DNA of 64,000 nt. It comes from Natronomonas pharaonis DSM 2160. GTDB taxonomy: Archaea; Halobacteriota; Halobacteria; Halobacteriales; Haloarculaceae. The stretch lies in NCBI RefSeq assembly GCF_000026045.1, contig NC_007426.1, positions 2,294,001-2,358,000 on the forward strand, in the 5' to 3' direction. Under the pieces are notes generated by a model. It saw only the letters and a program-made list of their open reading frames with translations. It was not told the DNA's origin and did not search any database. Shown here piece after piece: positions 45,160 through 53,125 of the stretch. How positions within the stretch are numbered: position 1 is the first letter of the stretch; each line of letters starts with the position of its first letter. Position numbers and translations under genes: made by a program.

Positions 45160-46540
45160 CAAGTCAAAGTGAATCGCCTCGGGGTCAAGCCCCGAGGCTT
45201 CCCGTTTCTACGACGTGACTTGCAGACACTTCATGGATATCATCCGTGTCCGTAGCGGTCACAGTCTCCACGGGCGTGTCTTCGGGCCATCCAAGCCCTA
45301 ACGCAGAAAAGCCTCTCTCCAAGACATTCATCGCTGCATTCGCGTCCCTGTCCGTCTCGAACCCACAACTCGGACAGGAGTGTTCTCTGACCCAGATGGG
45401 TTTCGCTGACTCCACACCGCACGACGCGCATTCTTTGGTGGTGCCTCGTGCTTCGACTTGCACGACGTGACAGCCGTACAGGTCGGCCTTGTATTCGAGG
45501 AGGGTGATGAACTGTCGCCACGCCGCATCCTGCTTGTTGCGACCGTTGTGCGACTGTTCGAGCATTCCCTTCACGTCCAAGTCCTCAACGAATACAGCAT
45601 CGTACTCGCGGACGAGCCACGTCGTAATCTTGTGCTGGTAGTCCAGCACCTTCCGCTTGATGTGACGCTTGACCTTCGCCACTTCCCGGCGTTGCTTCTC
45701 GTAGTTGTTCGACCCTTCTTCCTTCCGCGACAACTTGCGTTGTTGACGGCGAAGACGCTCGTACTCGTCTTCGAGGTTGAGCCAATCCACGGTCTTGCCG
45801 TCGCTGGTGTGGATGTAGTTCTGGATGCCAAGGTCAATCCCAACGCTGTTACTTGCGTCAAGCGAGTTCACGTCGGGCTTCTCGGGCAGATCGGCGTCGT
45901 CGGTTTCGAGGCCGAACGAGACGAACCACTCGCCGGTCGTCTCCTTCTTGACCGTGACTTCCTTAATCGAAGCGAAGTCAGGAATCGGGCGATGGTAACG
46001 GATTTTGACCCAGCCGATTTTGCTGAAGCGAACGTAAGCGAACCTGTCACGGCCCCTCTTTTCATCGAGGTCGAAACCGGACTGGTTGTACGTCATGCTT
46101 CGGTACTCGGTAGGTGCTTGCCGTTTGAGCTGACCAACGTTGTACCCCTTCTCTTTCTTCTTGCGAAGATTCGAGAGGTTCCGATGGAAGCGAGCGACAG
46201 TGGCTTGCGCGGCCTTCGAGTGCAGTTCACCGAACACAGGCCATTTGCGCTTCCACTCGGGGAGTTTGTTGTTCTGGTCGTACTCGGATGGTTTGTCGTC
46301 CTCTGGGCTGTTCTCGTAGTCCCAGCGGACATGGTTGTAGAGTTGGCGATGAACGTCCAGATGATGTTCCAGTCGCTCCGCTACCTCTTGTGTCGGGTAG
46401 GCACGGTAGCGGTGACTGTGTTCCATCGCTGTCTCTTGATTACCGATGTGTTCACTTAATGGTTTGTATCCCTGCGTGTCGGCTTCATCCCCGAGGTCAA
46501 GCCTCGGGGTATTCGCCTTGTCCACTGATAAACTTCTTTC
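45160..46540 (-). mobile_element. IS1341-type (tnpB-only) insertion element B
   Basis: tnpB is flanked by matching hairpins: 46489-46509 at the left end (arms CCCCGAGG/CCTCGGGG, loop TCAAG) and 45176-45198 at the right end (arms GCCTCGGGG/CCCCGAGGC, loop TCAAG). The right hairpin contains the tnpB stop codon in its loop. There is no tnpA. The outer boundaries are approximate because there is no second copy in the window to compare with. Confidence 0.75.
45185..46426 (-). CDS. tnpB: TnpB (IS1341-type) RNA-guided nuclease, element B
   Basis: This encodes 413 residues from ATG 46426 (MEHSHRYRAYP). Catalytic residues: D in SVGIDLGIQNY near 224, E in AVFVEDLDVKGM near 307 and D in TDRDANAAMNV near 376, with zinc ligands CASCG and CPSCG. 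It is only distantly related to the TnpB proteins of elements A and C. The frame could extend to 46558, but that extension runs through the left-end hairpin and is not expected to be translated. The last codons lie in the right-end hairpin. Confidence 0.92.
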   Translation of the reverse strand: MEHSHRYRAYPTQEVAERLEHHLDVHRQLYNHVRWDYENSPEDDKPSEYDQNNKLPEWKRKWPVFGELHSKAAQATVARFHRNLSNLRKKKEKGYNVGQLKRQAPTEYRSMTYNQSGFDLDEKRGRDRFAYVRFSKIGWVKIRYHRPIPDFASIKEVTVKKETTGEWFVSFGLETDDADLPEKPDVNSLDASNSVGIDLGIQNYIHTSDGKTVDWLNLEDEYERLRRQQRKLSRKEEGSNNYEKQRREVAKVKRHIKRKVLDYQHKITTWLVREYDAVFVEDLDVKGMLEQSHNGRNKQDAAWRQFITLLEYKADLYGCHVVQVEARGTTKECASCGVESAKPIWVREHSCPSCGFETDRDANAAMNVLERGFSALGLGWPEDTPVETVTATDTDDIHEVSASHVVETGSLGA

Positions 46541-46594
46541 ACGGAACATCCGGGCCACAAGATTATTTTAACCGGGGGCGACAGCTACGACAGT

Positions 46595-47152
46595 ATGACT
46601 CCCGCTACCGACGCCGATAGCAAGCCGTTCATCGAAGCGGCTGTCACAGGCGCAGTTGCCTGGGTCCTCGGCTACGTCTTCACCTATCTCATCGTTTCCG
46701 GCGACATCGAGGAGTCGCCGCTGAATCAACTCATCGAGGCCTTCGAGGGCGAGCAAGCGACCTACGAAATCGTCGGCTGGGTGTTTTATAATGCACACCT
46801 CGTCGATGTTTCCTACTCCGGGCTCGGCCCGCTTGCGCCGCCGCAGAACTTCGTCGGCGGGGATGGATTCACCCCGTTCCTCTATGTCATTCCGCCGGCA
46901 CTGCTCGTTATCAGCGGCCTCGCCATCGCCCGCTATACGGGAGCATCGGATGTCAACGACGGAGCCATCTCGGGGCTGCTCGTCGTGCCGGGCTATCTCG
47001 TGTTGGCGGCGCTGGGGACGGTGCTGTTTTCCATCTCTGTCGGCGGCGTCTCCGGCGCGCCTGACCTCGCGCCCGCGGTTCTCATCGCCGGCGTCGTCTA
47101 TCCGGCGGTCTTCGGCGCGCTCGGCGGTGTCGTGGCATCAGTGACGGCCTGA
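46595..47152 (+). CDS. Haloarchaeal multi-pass membrane protein
   Basis: This encodes 185 residues with about five hydrophobic segments (AVTGAVAWVLGYVFTYLIV, YEIVGWVFYNAHLV, FLYVIPPALLVISGLAIA, GLLVVPGYLVLAALGTVLF and VLIAGVVYPAVFGALGGVVA). It resembles uncharacterised haloarchaeal DUF7978-type proteins. No catalytic or transport motif is evident. An AT-rich stretch at 46560-46570 provides a possible promoter next to element B. It is convergent with the following lipoprotein gene. Confidence 0.7.
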   Translation: MTPATDADSKPFIEAAVTGAVAWVLGYVFTYLIVSGDIEESPLNQLIEAFEGEQATYEIVGWVFYNAHLVDVSYSGLGPLAPPQNFVGGDGFTPFLYVIPPALLVISGLAIARYTGASDVNDGAISGLLVVPGYLVLAALGTVLFSISVGGVSGAPDLAPAVLIAGVVYPAVFGALGGVVASVTA

Positions 47153-47169
47153 CGGCAGGACGCAGCGTC

Positions 47170-47682
47170 TCACGTCTCGGCAGCGAGTATCGGCTCGACG
47201 TCGTCGAGCACCTCCTCGTGGTCTTCGGCAACCGATTCAACGATGTCTTCTTCCGCATCGTCGAGCGCTTGGGGCTCGGCATCGGCTTGGGCGACTGCTA
47301 TGGCCGCTGTTTGTCCGTCGTGTGCGGTTTCGAGGAGGTCCTGCAGAAGGCTAACAATCTCTTGGCCGTCGTACTGCTCCAGTTCCTCATCCGGAACGAT
47401 GGTTTCGTCTTCGATTTCCTCGTAGCGTTCCCGGATGTCGGATTCACAGTTGTCGAGCGTCGTCTCAGTTTCGTCAGCCAGCCGGTCGAATCTGGATGCG
47501 TCGAACGTCTCCGGGGACTGCAGCCACTCCTCCAGTGCGGTTCCGACCGAGTCGACGCGAACCGAGACCTCTTCGGTGCAGTGCTGGACCATCTCCCAGT
47601 CCTCGCTATCGATATCAATACAGCCCGCAGTGACGATACCGGCACCCCCGAAAGCGCCAGCGACGAAGGACCGTCGGTTCAT
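47170..47682 (-). CDS. Tat-type lipoprotein, helical, unknown function
   Basis: This encodes 170 residues. The signal NRRSFVAGAFGGAG with lipobox VTAGC predicts Tat export and lipid anchoring. The mature part is strongly acidic and mostly helical (DSVGTALEEWLQSPETFDAS, RFDRLADETETTLDNCE), with two further Cys residues (near 35 and 79) that could form a disulfide. No known domain is recognised. Start ATG 47682. Confidence 0.72.
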   Translation of the reverse strand: MNRRSFVAGAFGGAGIVTAGCIDIDSEDWEMVQHCTEEVSVRVDSVGTALEEWLQSPETFDASRFDRLADETETTLDNCESDIRERYEEIEDETIVPDEELEQYDGQEIVSLLQDLLETAHDGQTAAIAVAQADAEPQALDDAEEDIVESVAEDHEEVLDDVEPILAAET

Positions 47683-47762
47683 TACCCCGTTGCTATTTTA
47701 TCCGAAATCATAAGCGTACCGACGAATGTGGCTAGCCGAATCGGCTCCTGTATCGGCCGCCC

Positions 47763-48788
47763 TCAGCAGATGACCCGCTCGACGTCCAGCGCTGTCGCTC
47801 GCCGGACGACCGCGTCAACGGGGTCAGCAACGCCCGAGAGGTTATCGGAATCGCCATCAAGCACCAGCAACGCGGCCCGCCGCCCCGGTTCGATGACCCC
47901 ACAGTCAAGACCGACGGCCTCGGCACCCGCGGTCGTAGCCATCCGGAGCACTGTCTGTGAGGGGAGCTCAAACGTCTTCGCAGTGTATGCCATCTCGCGG
48001 AACATCGACGGCGGATTCAACATCACGTTGTCCGTCCCGAGCGCGACGTCAGTGTACTCAAGCAGGGTTTCGATGGGCGGCCGGCCGACCCCGAGCACGC
48101 GGTTTGCACGCGGACAGACCGCGATTGGCGTTTCTTGGTCGGCGACGCGTTCGAGATGCTCGGCCTCCGCATGGACCATATGCACCAGCAGGTCCGGCTC
48201 CAAGTCCAGCGCCGGATGAATGTCGGTCGCGTCGGGCTCTCCGGCGTGGATGGCAAACGGGACACCACGCGCTGCGGCGGCGGCCCGTTGGCTGGTAAAG
48301 TCGTCGTCGTTCGCGCCGCTGGCACCGAACCCGTCGGCCACGTCCAGCACCGCGGCGTCGTCGCTCCCGAAGATGAACGCCTCGATGTCGAGGCCCTCGG
48401 CCGCTTCGCGTAGGGTTTTGGCCCCCTCGATGCCGAACTCGCGGAAATCGAGAAACGCCGCGGTGCCGGTCTGCTGCATGAAGCGGAGCGTGCGATACAT
48501 TGCATCGACTGCCGTCTCGCGGTCGGCCGCCTGCAGCCGCTGGTGTTTCAGGCTGTCTGGAGGGGCCACTGCCGCTTCGAGGCCGAGGTCGACGGCCGCC
48601 TCCTTGGCGACGGAGTCACCGACGTGGCTGTGGGCGTTCACGAACGCCGGCAGGATGATGCGGCTCGCATCGCCGTCGTGGTCATCAATGCGTTCGACCG
48701 CGGTAATGTGGCCCTCCTCAATGACGACCCGGCCGTACATCGGGTCGAACGACCGCCCGGCGAGGACCGTCCCCTCTAGTGTCTCCAT
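47763..48788 (-). CDS. Amidohydrolase-superfamily enzyme (deaminase-like)
   Basis: This encodes 341 residues. Metal ligands of the superfamily are visible: LPAFVNAHSHVGDS near 45 (HxH), FAIHAGEPDATD near 197, LLVHMVHAEAEH near 217 and ALGTDNVMLNPP near 268 (Asp). The layout matches cytosine/adenosine deaminase and chlorohydrolase-like proteins that hydrolyse C-N bonds on purines or related rings. The exact substrate is unclear. Confidence 0.85.
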   Translation of the reverse strand: METLEGTVLAGRSFDPMYGRVVIEEGHITAVERIDDHDGDASRIILPAFVNAHSHVGDSVAKEAAVDLGLEAAVAPPDSLKHQRLQAADRETAVDAMYRTLRFMQQTGTAAFLDFREFGIEGAKTLREAAEGLDIEAFIFGSDDAAVLDVADGFGASGANDDDFTSQRAAAAARGVPFAIHAGEPDATDIHPALDLEPDLLVHMVHAEAEHLERVADQETPIAVCPRANRVLGVGRPPIETLLEYTDVALGTDNVMLNPPSMFREMAYTAKTFELPSQTVLRMATTAGAEAVGLDCGVIEPGRRAALLVLDGDSDNLSGVADPVDAVVRRATALDVERVIC

Positions 48789-48881
48789 AGATGGAAGACG
48801 TGAAGCGGAGGCATATGAGTTGTTGGAATATGGTTTCTTTATTTACGGAATTGCGTGGTTTTTGGTCGTCAATCGGATGTT

Positions 48882-49319
48882 TCACAACTGCTCTTTGAGG
48901 TAGATGCCAAGGTAGCCACCGAGAGCGGCCAGCCCGACCGTGTAGACGGCCGAAAAGCCGAGCAGCAGCGGCCACAGCGACACTGGCAGTCCCGGCCCAC
49001 CGAGGAGAAACGGGAAAAAGAACAGACCGCCAACGAGCGTAAAGAACGCAACCGGGAGAAACATGAAGCCCCCGGCCAGCGCTCCGGCCTTGGCACCGTC
49101 GGTCCGGGTGCCGCCGTCGAGATAGGCGGTTGTCGCGCCGCCGAGTAGCGTCGACAGCGGGATGAAGTACAGCACGACGCCGACGACAGCGCCGATAACA
49201 GCATTGAGTACCGTGCTGCTGCCATCGTCGCGCGGTGTGTCTCGTTGTCGGGCATCGTCGTGTCGACTGTGGTCGCGGGAGAGGGTATCGTCCGAGCGGA
49301 GGGAGTCGTCAGGGACCAT
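48882..49319 (-). CDS. DUF5518-type membrane protein
   Basis: This encodes 145 residues from ATG 49319 (MVPDDSLRSDD). A 45-residue polar, acidic N-terminus is followed by hydrophobic helices (VLNAVIGAVVGVVLYFIPL, AKAGALAGGFMFLPVAFFTLVG and a terminal pair ending GGYLGIYLKEQL) with Gly-rich helices and the GGATTAYLDGG motif characteristic of DUF5518. Function unknown. A longer frame upstream is antisense to the following membrane gene. Confidence 0.72.
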   Translation of the reverse strand: MVPDDSLRSDDTLSRDHSRHDDARQRDTPRDDGSSTVLNAVIGAVVGVVLYFIPLSTLLGGATTAYLDGGTRTDGAKAGALAGGFMFLPVAFFTLVGGLFFFPFLLGGPGLPVSLWPLLLGFSAVYTVGLAALGGYLGIYLKEQL

Positions 49320-49398
49320 ACTTGGGGGCGGACGCGGCCGAGAGAAAAACCCGTCGGCGCGGCGCAGAACGGCCAGCCGCATAGTCGAGATGGAGCCG

Positions 49399-50061
49399 CT
49401 ATTCGTCGTCGTAGCGCGGCGTCTGCAGCCGCCGAGCCACGAGAGCGAACGCGCCAAGACAGACGAGATACAGCTGCCAGCCGCCGACTGCGATGGGGAA
49501 CCGGCGGTCGACCGGCCCGTCTTCGAGTGCGGAGGAGGGCTGTGCCGGGTTGCCGACGTGGGTGTCGGCAGTCGTGCCGGTCCGGCCGGCGTCGACGGCC
49601 GCGCCGGTCTCGTCGCCGAACTCGATGTCAACGAACGTCTGGACGACCCCGTCGCTGGCCGAGAGATACAGCTCGCCGTCGAGCGCGTAGAACGTGTCTC
49701 GAAGCGGCCAAAAGAAGTTGATGCCGGAGAGGTGGCTCCAATCGAGGGCGATGTGAGCGACCGTGTGAGCAACGAGGGCGACCCACGCGACTCGGATGCC
49801 GTAATCGCCGAACCGGTCGCGAAGCCACGAGCCATCGCGAACCGTCTCCCAGTAGAGGACAGCGGCTGCGGTGACCGAAAGCATCATGGTATGCAGGACG
49901 GTCCGATGAGCGCCGTCCATCACCCAGCCGAGGGCGGTATCGAGTTCGGGAAACAGGATGACAAGCAAGACGACAAGGAGCGCTCGCCGGTCATAGAACC
50001 GTCCGAGAAGTCCGACCGCAAGCAGGAACGCGACGGCTGCGTGGACGACTGTCGACGGCAT
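49399..50061 (-). CDS. YdjM-like membrane-bound metal-dependent hydrolase, copy 2
   Basis: This encodes 220 residues with at least four helices. Family residues: STVVHAAVAFLLAVG, VLLVILFPELDTALGW, HRTVLHTMMLSV and VAHTVAHIALDWSHLSGINFFWPL, placing His and Asp along the membrane surface. A polar extracytoplasmic loop of about 75 residues precedes the last helix. Its ATG overlaps the stop of the paralogue upstream, so the two are translationally coupled and arose by tandem duplication. Reaction unknown. Confidence 0.78.
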   Translation of the reverse strand: MPSTVVHAAVAFLLAVGLLGRFYDRRALLVVLLVILFPELDTALGWVMDGAHRTVLHTMMLSVTAAAVLYWETVRDGSWLRDRFGDYGIRVAWVALVAHTVAHIALDWSHLSGINFFWPLRDTFYALDGELYLSASDGVVQTFVDIEFGDETGAAVDAGRTGTTADTHVGNPAQPSSALEDGPVDRRFPIAVGGWQLYLVCLGAFALVARRLQTPRYDDE

Positions 50062-50705
50062 TATCGGCCACCCCCTGCGGCGCGGTCGATGCGCTCGACG
50101 CGGGACTTTGCGACGGCCGCCACGACAGCGCCCCCGACAAGGACGGCCTGCCAGCCAGATTCGACGAGATAGAGCCGGCGGTCGTCATCGCCGGGAGCGA
50201 CCCACGAGCGAACGTGATGTGTGTCGGTCGTTCCCGGCGATGCAAGGCCGAAAGCACCGCTTCCGAACTCAACGTAGGTCTGGACAAGCCCCTCCTGTGT
50301 CGAGATGACAAGCCGGCCGACGACAGCGAAATAGCGGTCCGAGAGCGGATACAGCACGGCAGCCCCCGCGGGGCTGAAGAGTTCGGGGGCGATGCCGGCG
50401 ACCGCATACGCCGCTGTCGCAACCCACGCAACCCGAACGCCGTACCAGCCGTACCACGAACGAAGCCACGATGTCTCGCGGAGCCGAGTGTCGTAGGACA
50501 ACAGCACCGCCGCCGCGAGCGGAATGAAAAGGGAGTGAAAGACGGCGTTTGTCGTCCCGATGGCGACGAGTTCGAGGGCAGCGTCGGCGTCGGGAGCAGC
50601 GGCAGCAGCCGCAACGACGGTCAGCGACCTGCGGTCGAAGGCCGCACCGAGCAGGGCGACGCCGACGAGAACGCCGAGTGCGATATTGACAAGCGTCGGC
50701 GGCAT
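50061..50705 (-). CDS. YdjM-like membrane protein, copy 1 (diverged)
   Basis: This encodes 214 residues from ATG 50705. It aligns segment by segment with the next gene: PPTLVNIALGVLVGVALLGAAFDRRS, AAAAPDADAALELV, TNAVFHSLFIPLAAAVL, SWLRSWYGWYGVRVAWVATAAYA, LYPLSDRYFAV and a final helix. Several His residues of the putative metal site seen in the paralogue are missing here (for example HAAVAF becomes NIALGV, and HIALDWSH becomes GIAPELFS), suggesting loss of catalytic function. Confidence 0.75.
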   Translation of the reverse strand: MPPTLVNIALGVLVGVALLGAAFDRRSLTVVAAAAAAPDADAALELVAIGTTNAVFHSLFIPLAAAVLLSYDTRLRETSWLRSWYGWYGVRVAWVATAAYAVAGIAPELFSPAGAAVLYPLSDRYFAVVGRLVISTQEGLVQTYVEFGSGAFGLASPGTTDTHHVRSWVAPGDDDRRLYLVESGWQAVLVGGAVVAAVAKSRVERIDRAAGGGR

Positions 50706-50792
50706 CGAACACCGCTGAGTGCTGCGAGCGCATAATCGTTCCGCCGGAGGCGGAAGCGACCGTTTATATTCGTGGCTGGCGTCGCCTCGGAT

Positions 50793-51497
50793 ATGCGTGA
50801 GCCGCGTGCGGAACTCGCCGAGCGAATCGCCGGCGAGGTGACGCTGTCGGACGACCCGGGAGCGACGCTCCGGAAATGGCGCGAGGAGTTCGATGTCGCC
50901 CAGACGACGCTGGCGGATGAACTCGATGTTTCTGCGTCGGTCGTCTCGGACTACGAGAGCGGCCGACGGGGCAATCCCGGTATACAGATCGTCCAACGCG
51001 TCGTTGAGGGGTTGTTGACGGTCGACGAGCGCCGCGGCGGCGACCGGGTTCGCCAGCACGCCCGGGTGCTGTCTGCGGGCTTCGACAGCGATGTTGTCTA
51101 CGACCTCCGGGAGTATCCGGCGACAGTTCCGATACCGCGGTTCCACGAGGCCATCGGCGCCGAACCGGTCACAGAGGGGCAAGCCGAGACGGTCGCGGGC
51201 CACACCGTTATCAACAGCGTCGAGGCAATCAAGCGACTCTCCAGCGAGGAGTTCTACCGGCTCTACGGTCAGTCAACCAACCGGGCGCTGGTTTTCACTG
51301 ACGTGACTCGCGGCGAATCACCGCTGGTCGCGCTACGCGTCGTCACGCCGACGCCGTCGGCAGTCATCCTCCACGGACTCGACGCCGACGACCTCTGGGA
51401 GCACGCGCCAGCACTCGCCCGAGCGGACGGGGTCTCGCTTGCGACGACGACGATGCCGCTGGAGGCGTTGCTCGAAGAACTGCGGTCGTTCCCGTAG
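50793..51497 (+). CDS. HTH (XRE-type) transcriptional regulator
   Basis: This encodes 234 residues from ATG 50793 (MREPRAELAER); a TATA-like TTTATATT lies about 28 bases upstream, fitting a leaderless start. Residues 28-85 form a Cro/CI helix-turn-helix (LRKWREEFDVAQTTLADELDVSASVVSDYESGRRGNPG). The C-terminal 140 residues form a conserved archaeal domain (FYRLYGQSTNRALVFTDVTRGESPLVALRVVTP), of the kind in archaeal phosphosugar- or nucleotide-sensing regulators. Ligand unknown. Confidence 0.85.
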   Translation: MREPRAELAERIAGEVTLSDDPGATLRKWREEFDVAQTTLADELDVSASVVSDYESGRRGNPGIQIVQRVVEGLLTVDERRGGDRVRQHARVLSAGFDSDVVYDLREYPATVPIPRFHEAIGAEPVTEGQAETVAGHTVINSVEAIKRLSSEEFYRLYGQSTNRALVFTDVTRGESPLVALRVVTPTPSAVILHGLDADDLWEHAPALARADGVSLATTTMPLEALLEELRSFP

Positions 51498-51538
51498 CTG
51501 TCCGACGCGTACGGGCGATAGAAGGGGTGTTACGACGA

Positions 51539-51910
51539 CTACTCGTCGACGAGGACAGCGTTTACCTGCCCGTCCTGACCGGGGCGGGAGGTAACGCGGG
51601 CGCGACCCATGTCGGTTTCGATGATAGCGCCCTTGGTGATGATGTTCCGCCGGACGTAGTTGGGGTTCGAGGGGTTCTCCGCGACGTCCTCGATGGTCGC
51701 GGGCTCGACGCCGTCGTCGGTCGCGACGCTGGCGGTGTTTTTGGCGACGGCGCGGACCTTGGCGTTGCCACCGTGGGTTTCGACGACCTTCAGTTTCTGA
51801 TCGCCGACCTGCGTTTCGGTCGGAGCCGAGCCGAGTTCGTGCTTGCGCTTTTTGCGAACGGCGCGCCGACGGCCGCCGGTTCGCTTCTTGGTAGAGCGGG
51901 CGTGGTTCAT
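51539..51910 (-). CDS. rps8e: Ribosomal protein S8e
   Basis: This encodes 123 residues from ATG 51910 (MNHARSTKKRTGG). The basic N-terminus GGRRRAVRKKRKHELGSAPTET and core NPSNPNYVRRNIITKGAIIETDMGRARVTSRPGQDG are the S8e signatures. It is part of the small ribosomal subunit. Its basic composition is an exception among the acidic proteins of the window, as expected for a ribosomal protein. Confidence 0.96.
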   Translation of the reverse strand: MNHARSTKKRTGGRRRAVRKKRKHELGSAPTETQVGDQKLKVVETHGGNAKVRAVAKNTASVATDDGVEPATIEDVAENPSNPNYVRRNIITKGAIIETDMGRARVTSRPGQDGQVNAVLVDE

Positions 51911-52035
51911 ACAAGCCACGTGTCCGGGCGCGTACTTCAATGCCTCGGGTTGGAGCCGTCACAGCGCATCCCCTCGCGGTGAAGTCTCGCCACGCGTCCC
52001 GAACGGCTAAACCGGCGGCGGCCGACTGCCAGTGT

Positions 52036-52350
52036 ATGACGCTGAACGAACTTCCGGAGCTGTCGCCAGCCGACGGCGAGGTCGAGACCGCCGAACTCGT
52101 CGTTGAGGACGACGTCCTCGTGAAGCTGTTTGCACTCGGCCCCGGCGGAGCCTTCGACCCCCACGTCCACGACGACTGCGAGAACGTGTTTCACCTGCTC
52201 GACGGCGAGGTCATCGTCACACAGGACGACACCGAAGAACACATCGAAGCACCAGCGGTCGTGCACAATCCCCGCGGCATCGAACACGGGGCACGGAACG
52301 ACGGCGACGAGCCGGCGCTGTTGACAGCGAGCCTGTGTCCGCTTCCCTGA
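52036..52350 (+). CDS. Small cupin protein
   Basis: This encodes 104 residues. Cupin motif 1 (GPGGAFDPHVHDDCENVFHLLDGEV) contains the H-x-H and Glu ligands near 48-55; motif 2 (AVVHNPRGIEHGARN) supplies the last His near 86. A single metal-binding beta-barrel with intact ligands is expected. Its substrate is unknown. It is more complete in metal ligands than the cupin at 13399. Confidence 0.85.
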   Translation: MTLNELPELSPADGEVETAELVVEDDVLVKLFALGPGGAFDPHVHDDCENVFHLLDGEVIVTQDDTEEHIEAPAVVHNPRGIEHGARNDGDEPALLTASLCPLP

Positions 52351-52509
52351 TAAGTCGATGTCGAGCATGAACAGTCACTCTCTCACTCGGAGCACGGAAC
52401 GGCAGAACCCCCGACAGCGACGCGAGGCGGGGCGACGGCCGTCACAGGGCGGACACACTGGCCGCCAGCGAAAGCGCCCCCAGTTGAGCCAGTCAAGCGG
52501 GGTGGACCG

Positions 52510-53067
52510 ATGCTAAACCCCGTCCGCGTTGACGCCATCATCGACCTCACCTATGGCGCGTTGATTGCGCTGTCGGTTGTCCTGATTGCGACGTTCGAGC
52601 CGGCGGCTGTCGGTGTCGCGTTCGGAATCGGTGTGTTCGCATCGTACGTCGTTCACGTCGTCTGGAAGATGGCCCGGTTCGACCCGAGCTGGATGACCCA
52701 GGCCGTCGAAGAATCCGTCAGCGAAACGGTCGGAAAGCAGGTCGAAGAGGTCCAAGACCAGGTGGAAAAACAGGTCGGCGACGTCCAAGACCAGGTGGAG
52801 GAAACCGTCAGTGAGACCGTCGAAAAACAAGTCGAAGAGACAGTTGGCGAGACCGTCGAAAAACAAGTCGAGGAAGCGCAGGCGCAGGTACAGGAGACGG
52901 TCGAAGAGACGGTCGAAGAGACGGTCGAAGAAACGGTTGGCGAGACCGTCGAGGAGGTCCAAGAACAGGTTGAAGCTGTCGACGAGCGGGTCGACCGACG
53001 GCCTCGGGAAGAAGACATCGAAGAAATCGTCGAAGAGTCAGTCGACGAGGAAACCGAACAGTCCTGA
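52510..53067 (+). CDS. Membrane-anchored coiled-coil repeat protein
   Basis: This encodes 185 residues. Two hydrophobic helices (about 10-28 and 31-52) are followed by a 100-residue acidic coiled coil built from short repeats (VEETV, GETVEKQVEE, VQDQVEK) between about 65 and 165. The underlying DNA has near-exact 12-base repeats around 52898-52935, so slippage could change its length. It may form a membrane-tethered rod, but no partner is known. The next gene, a phosphate transporter, starts 58 bases downstream. Confidence 0.75.
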   Translation: MLNPVRVDAIIDLTYGALIALSVVLIATFEPAAVGVAFGIGVFASYVVHVVWKMARFDPSWMTQAVEESVSETVGKQVEEVQDQVEKQVGDVQDQVEETVSETVEKQVEETVGETVEKQVEEAQAQVQETVEETVEETVEETVGETVEEVQEQVEAVDERVDRRPREEDIEEIVEESVDEETEQS

Positions 53068-53125
53068 CATCCTCGCCGTAGCCGTTACGCTACTTATTTT
53101 ACGCACATCGGTATAATATCGTCCA

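Noticed and set aside
45458-46459. Plus-strand frame opposite the tnpB of element B
   Set aside because: It is antisense to an intact tnpB with all catalytic residues. The Val/Leu-rich translation reflects the reversed codon bias.
52880-52990. Tandem 12-base repeats as a possible minisatellite or CRISPR
   Set aside because: They are in frame within the coiled-coil gene and encode VEET units, with no spacers.
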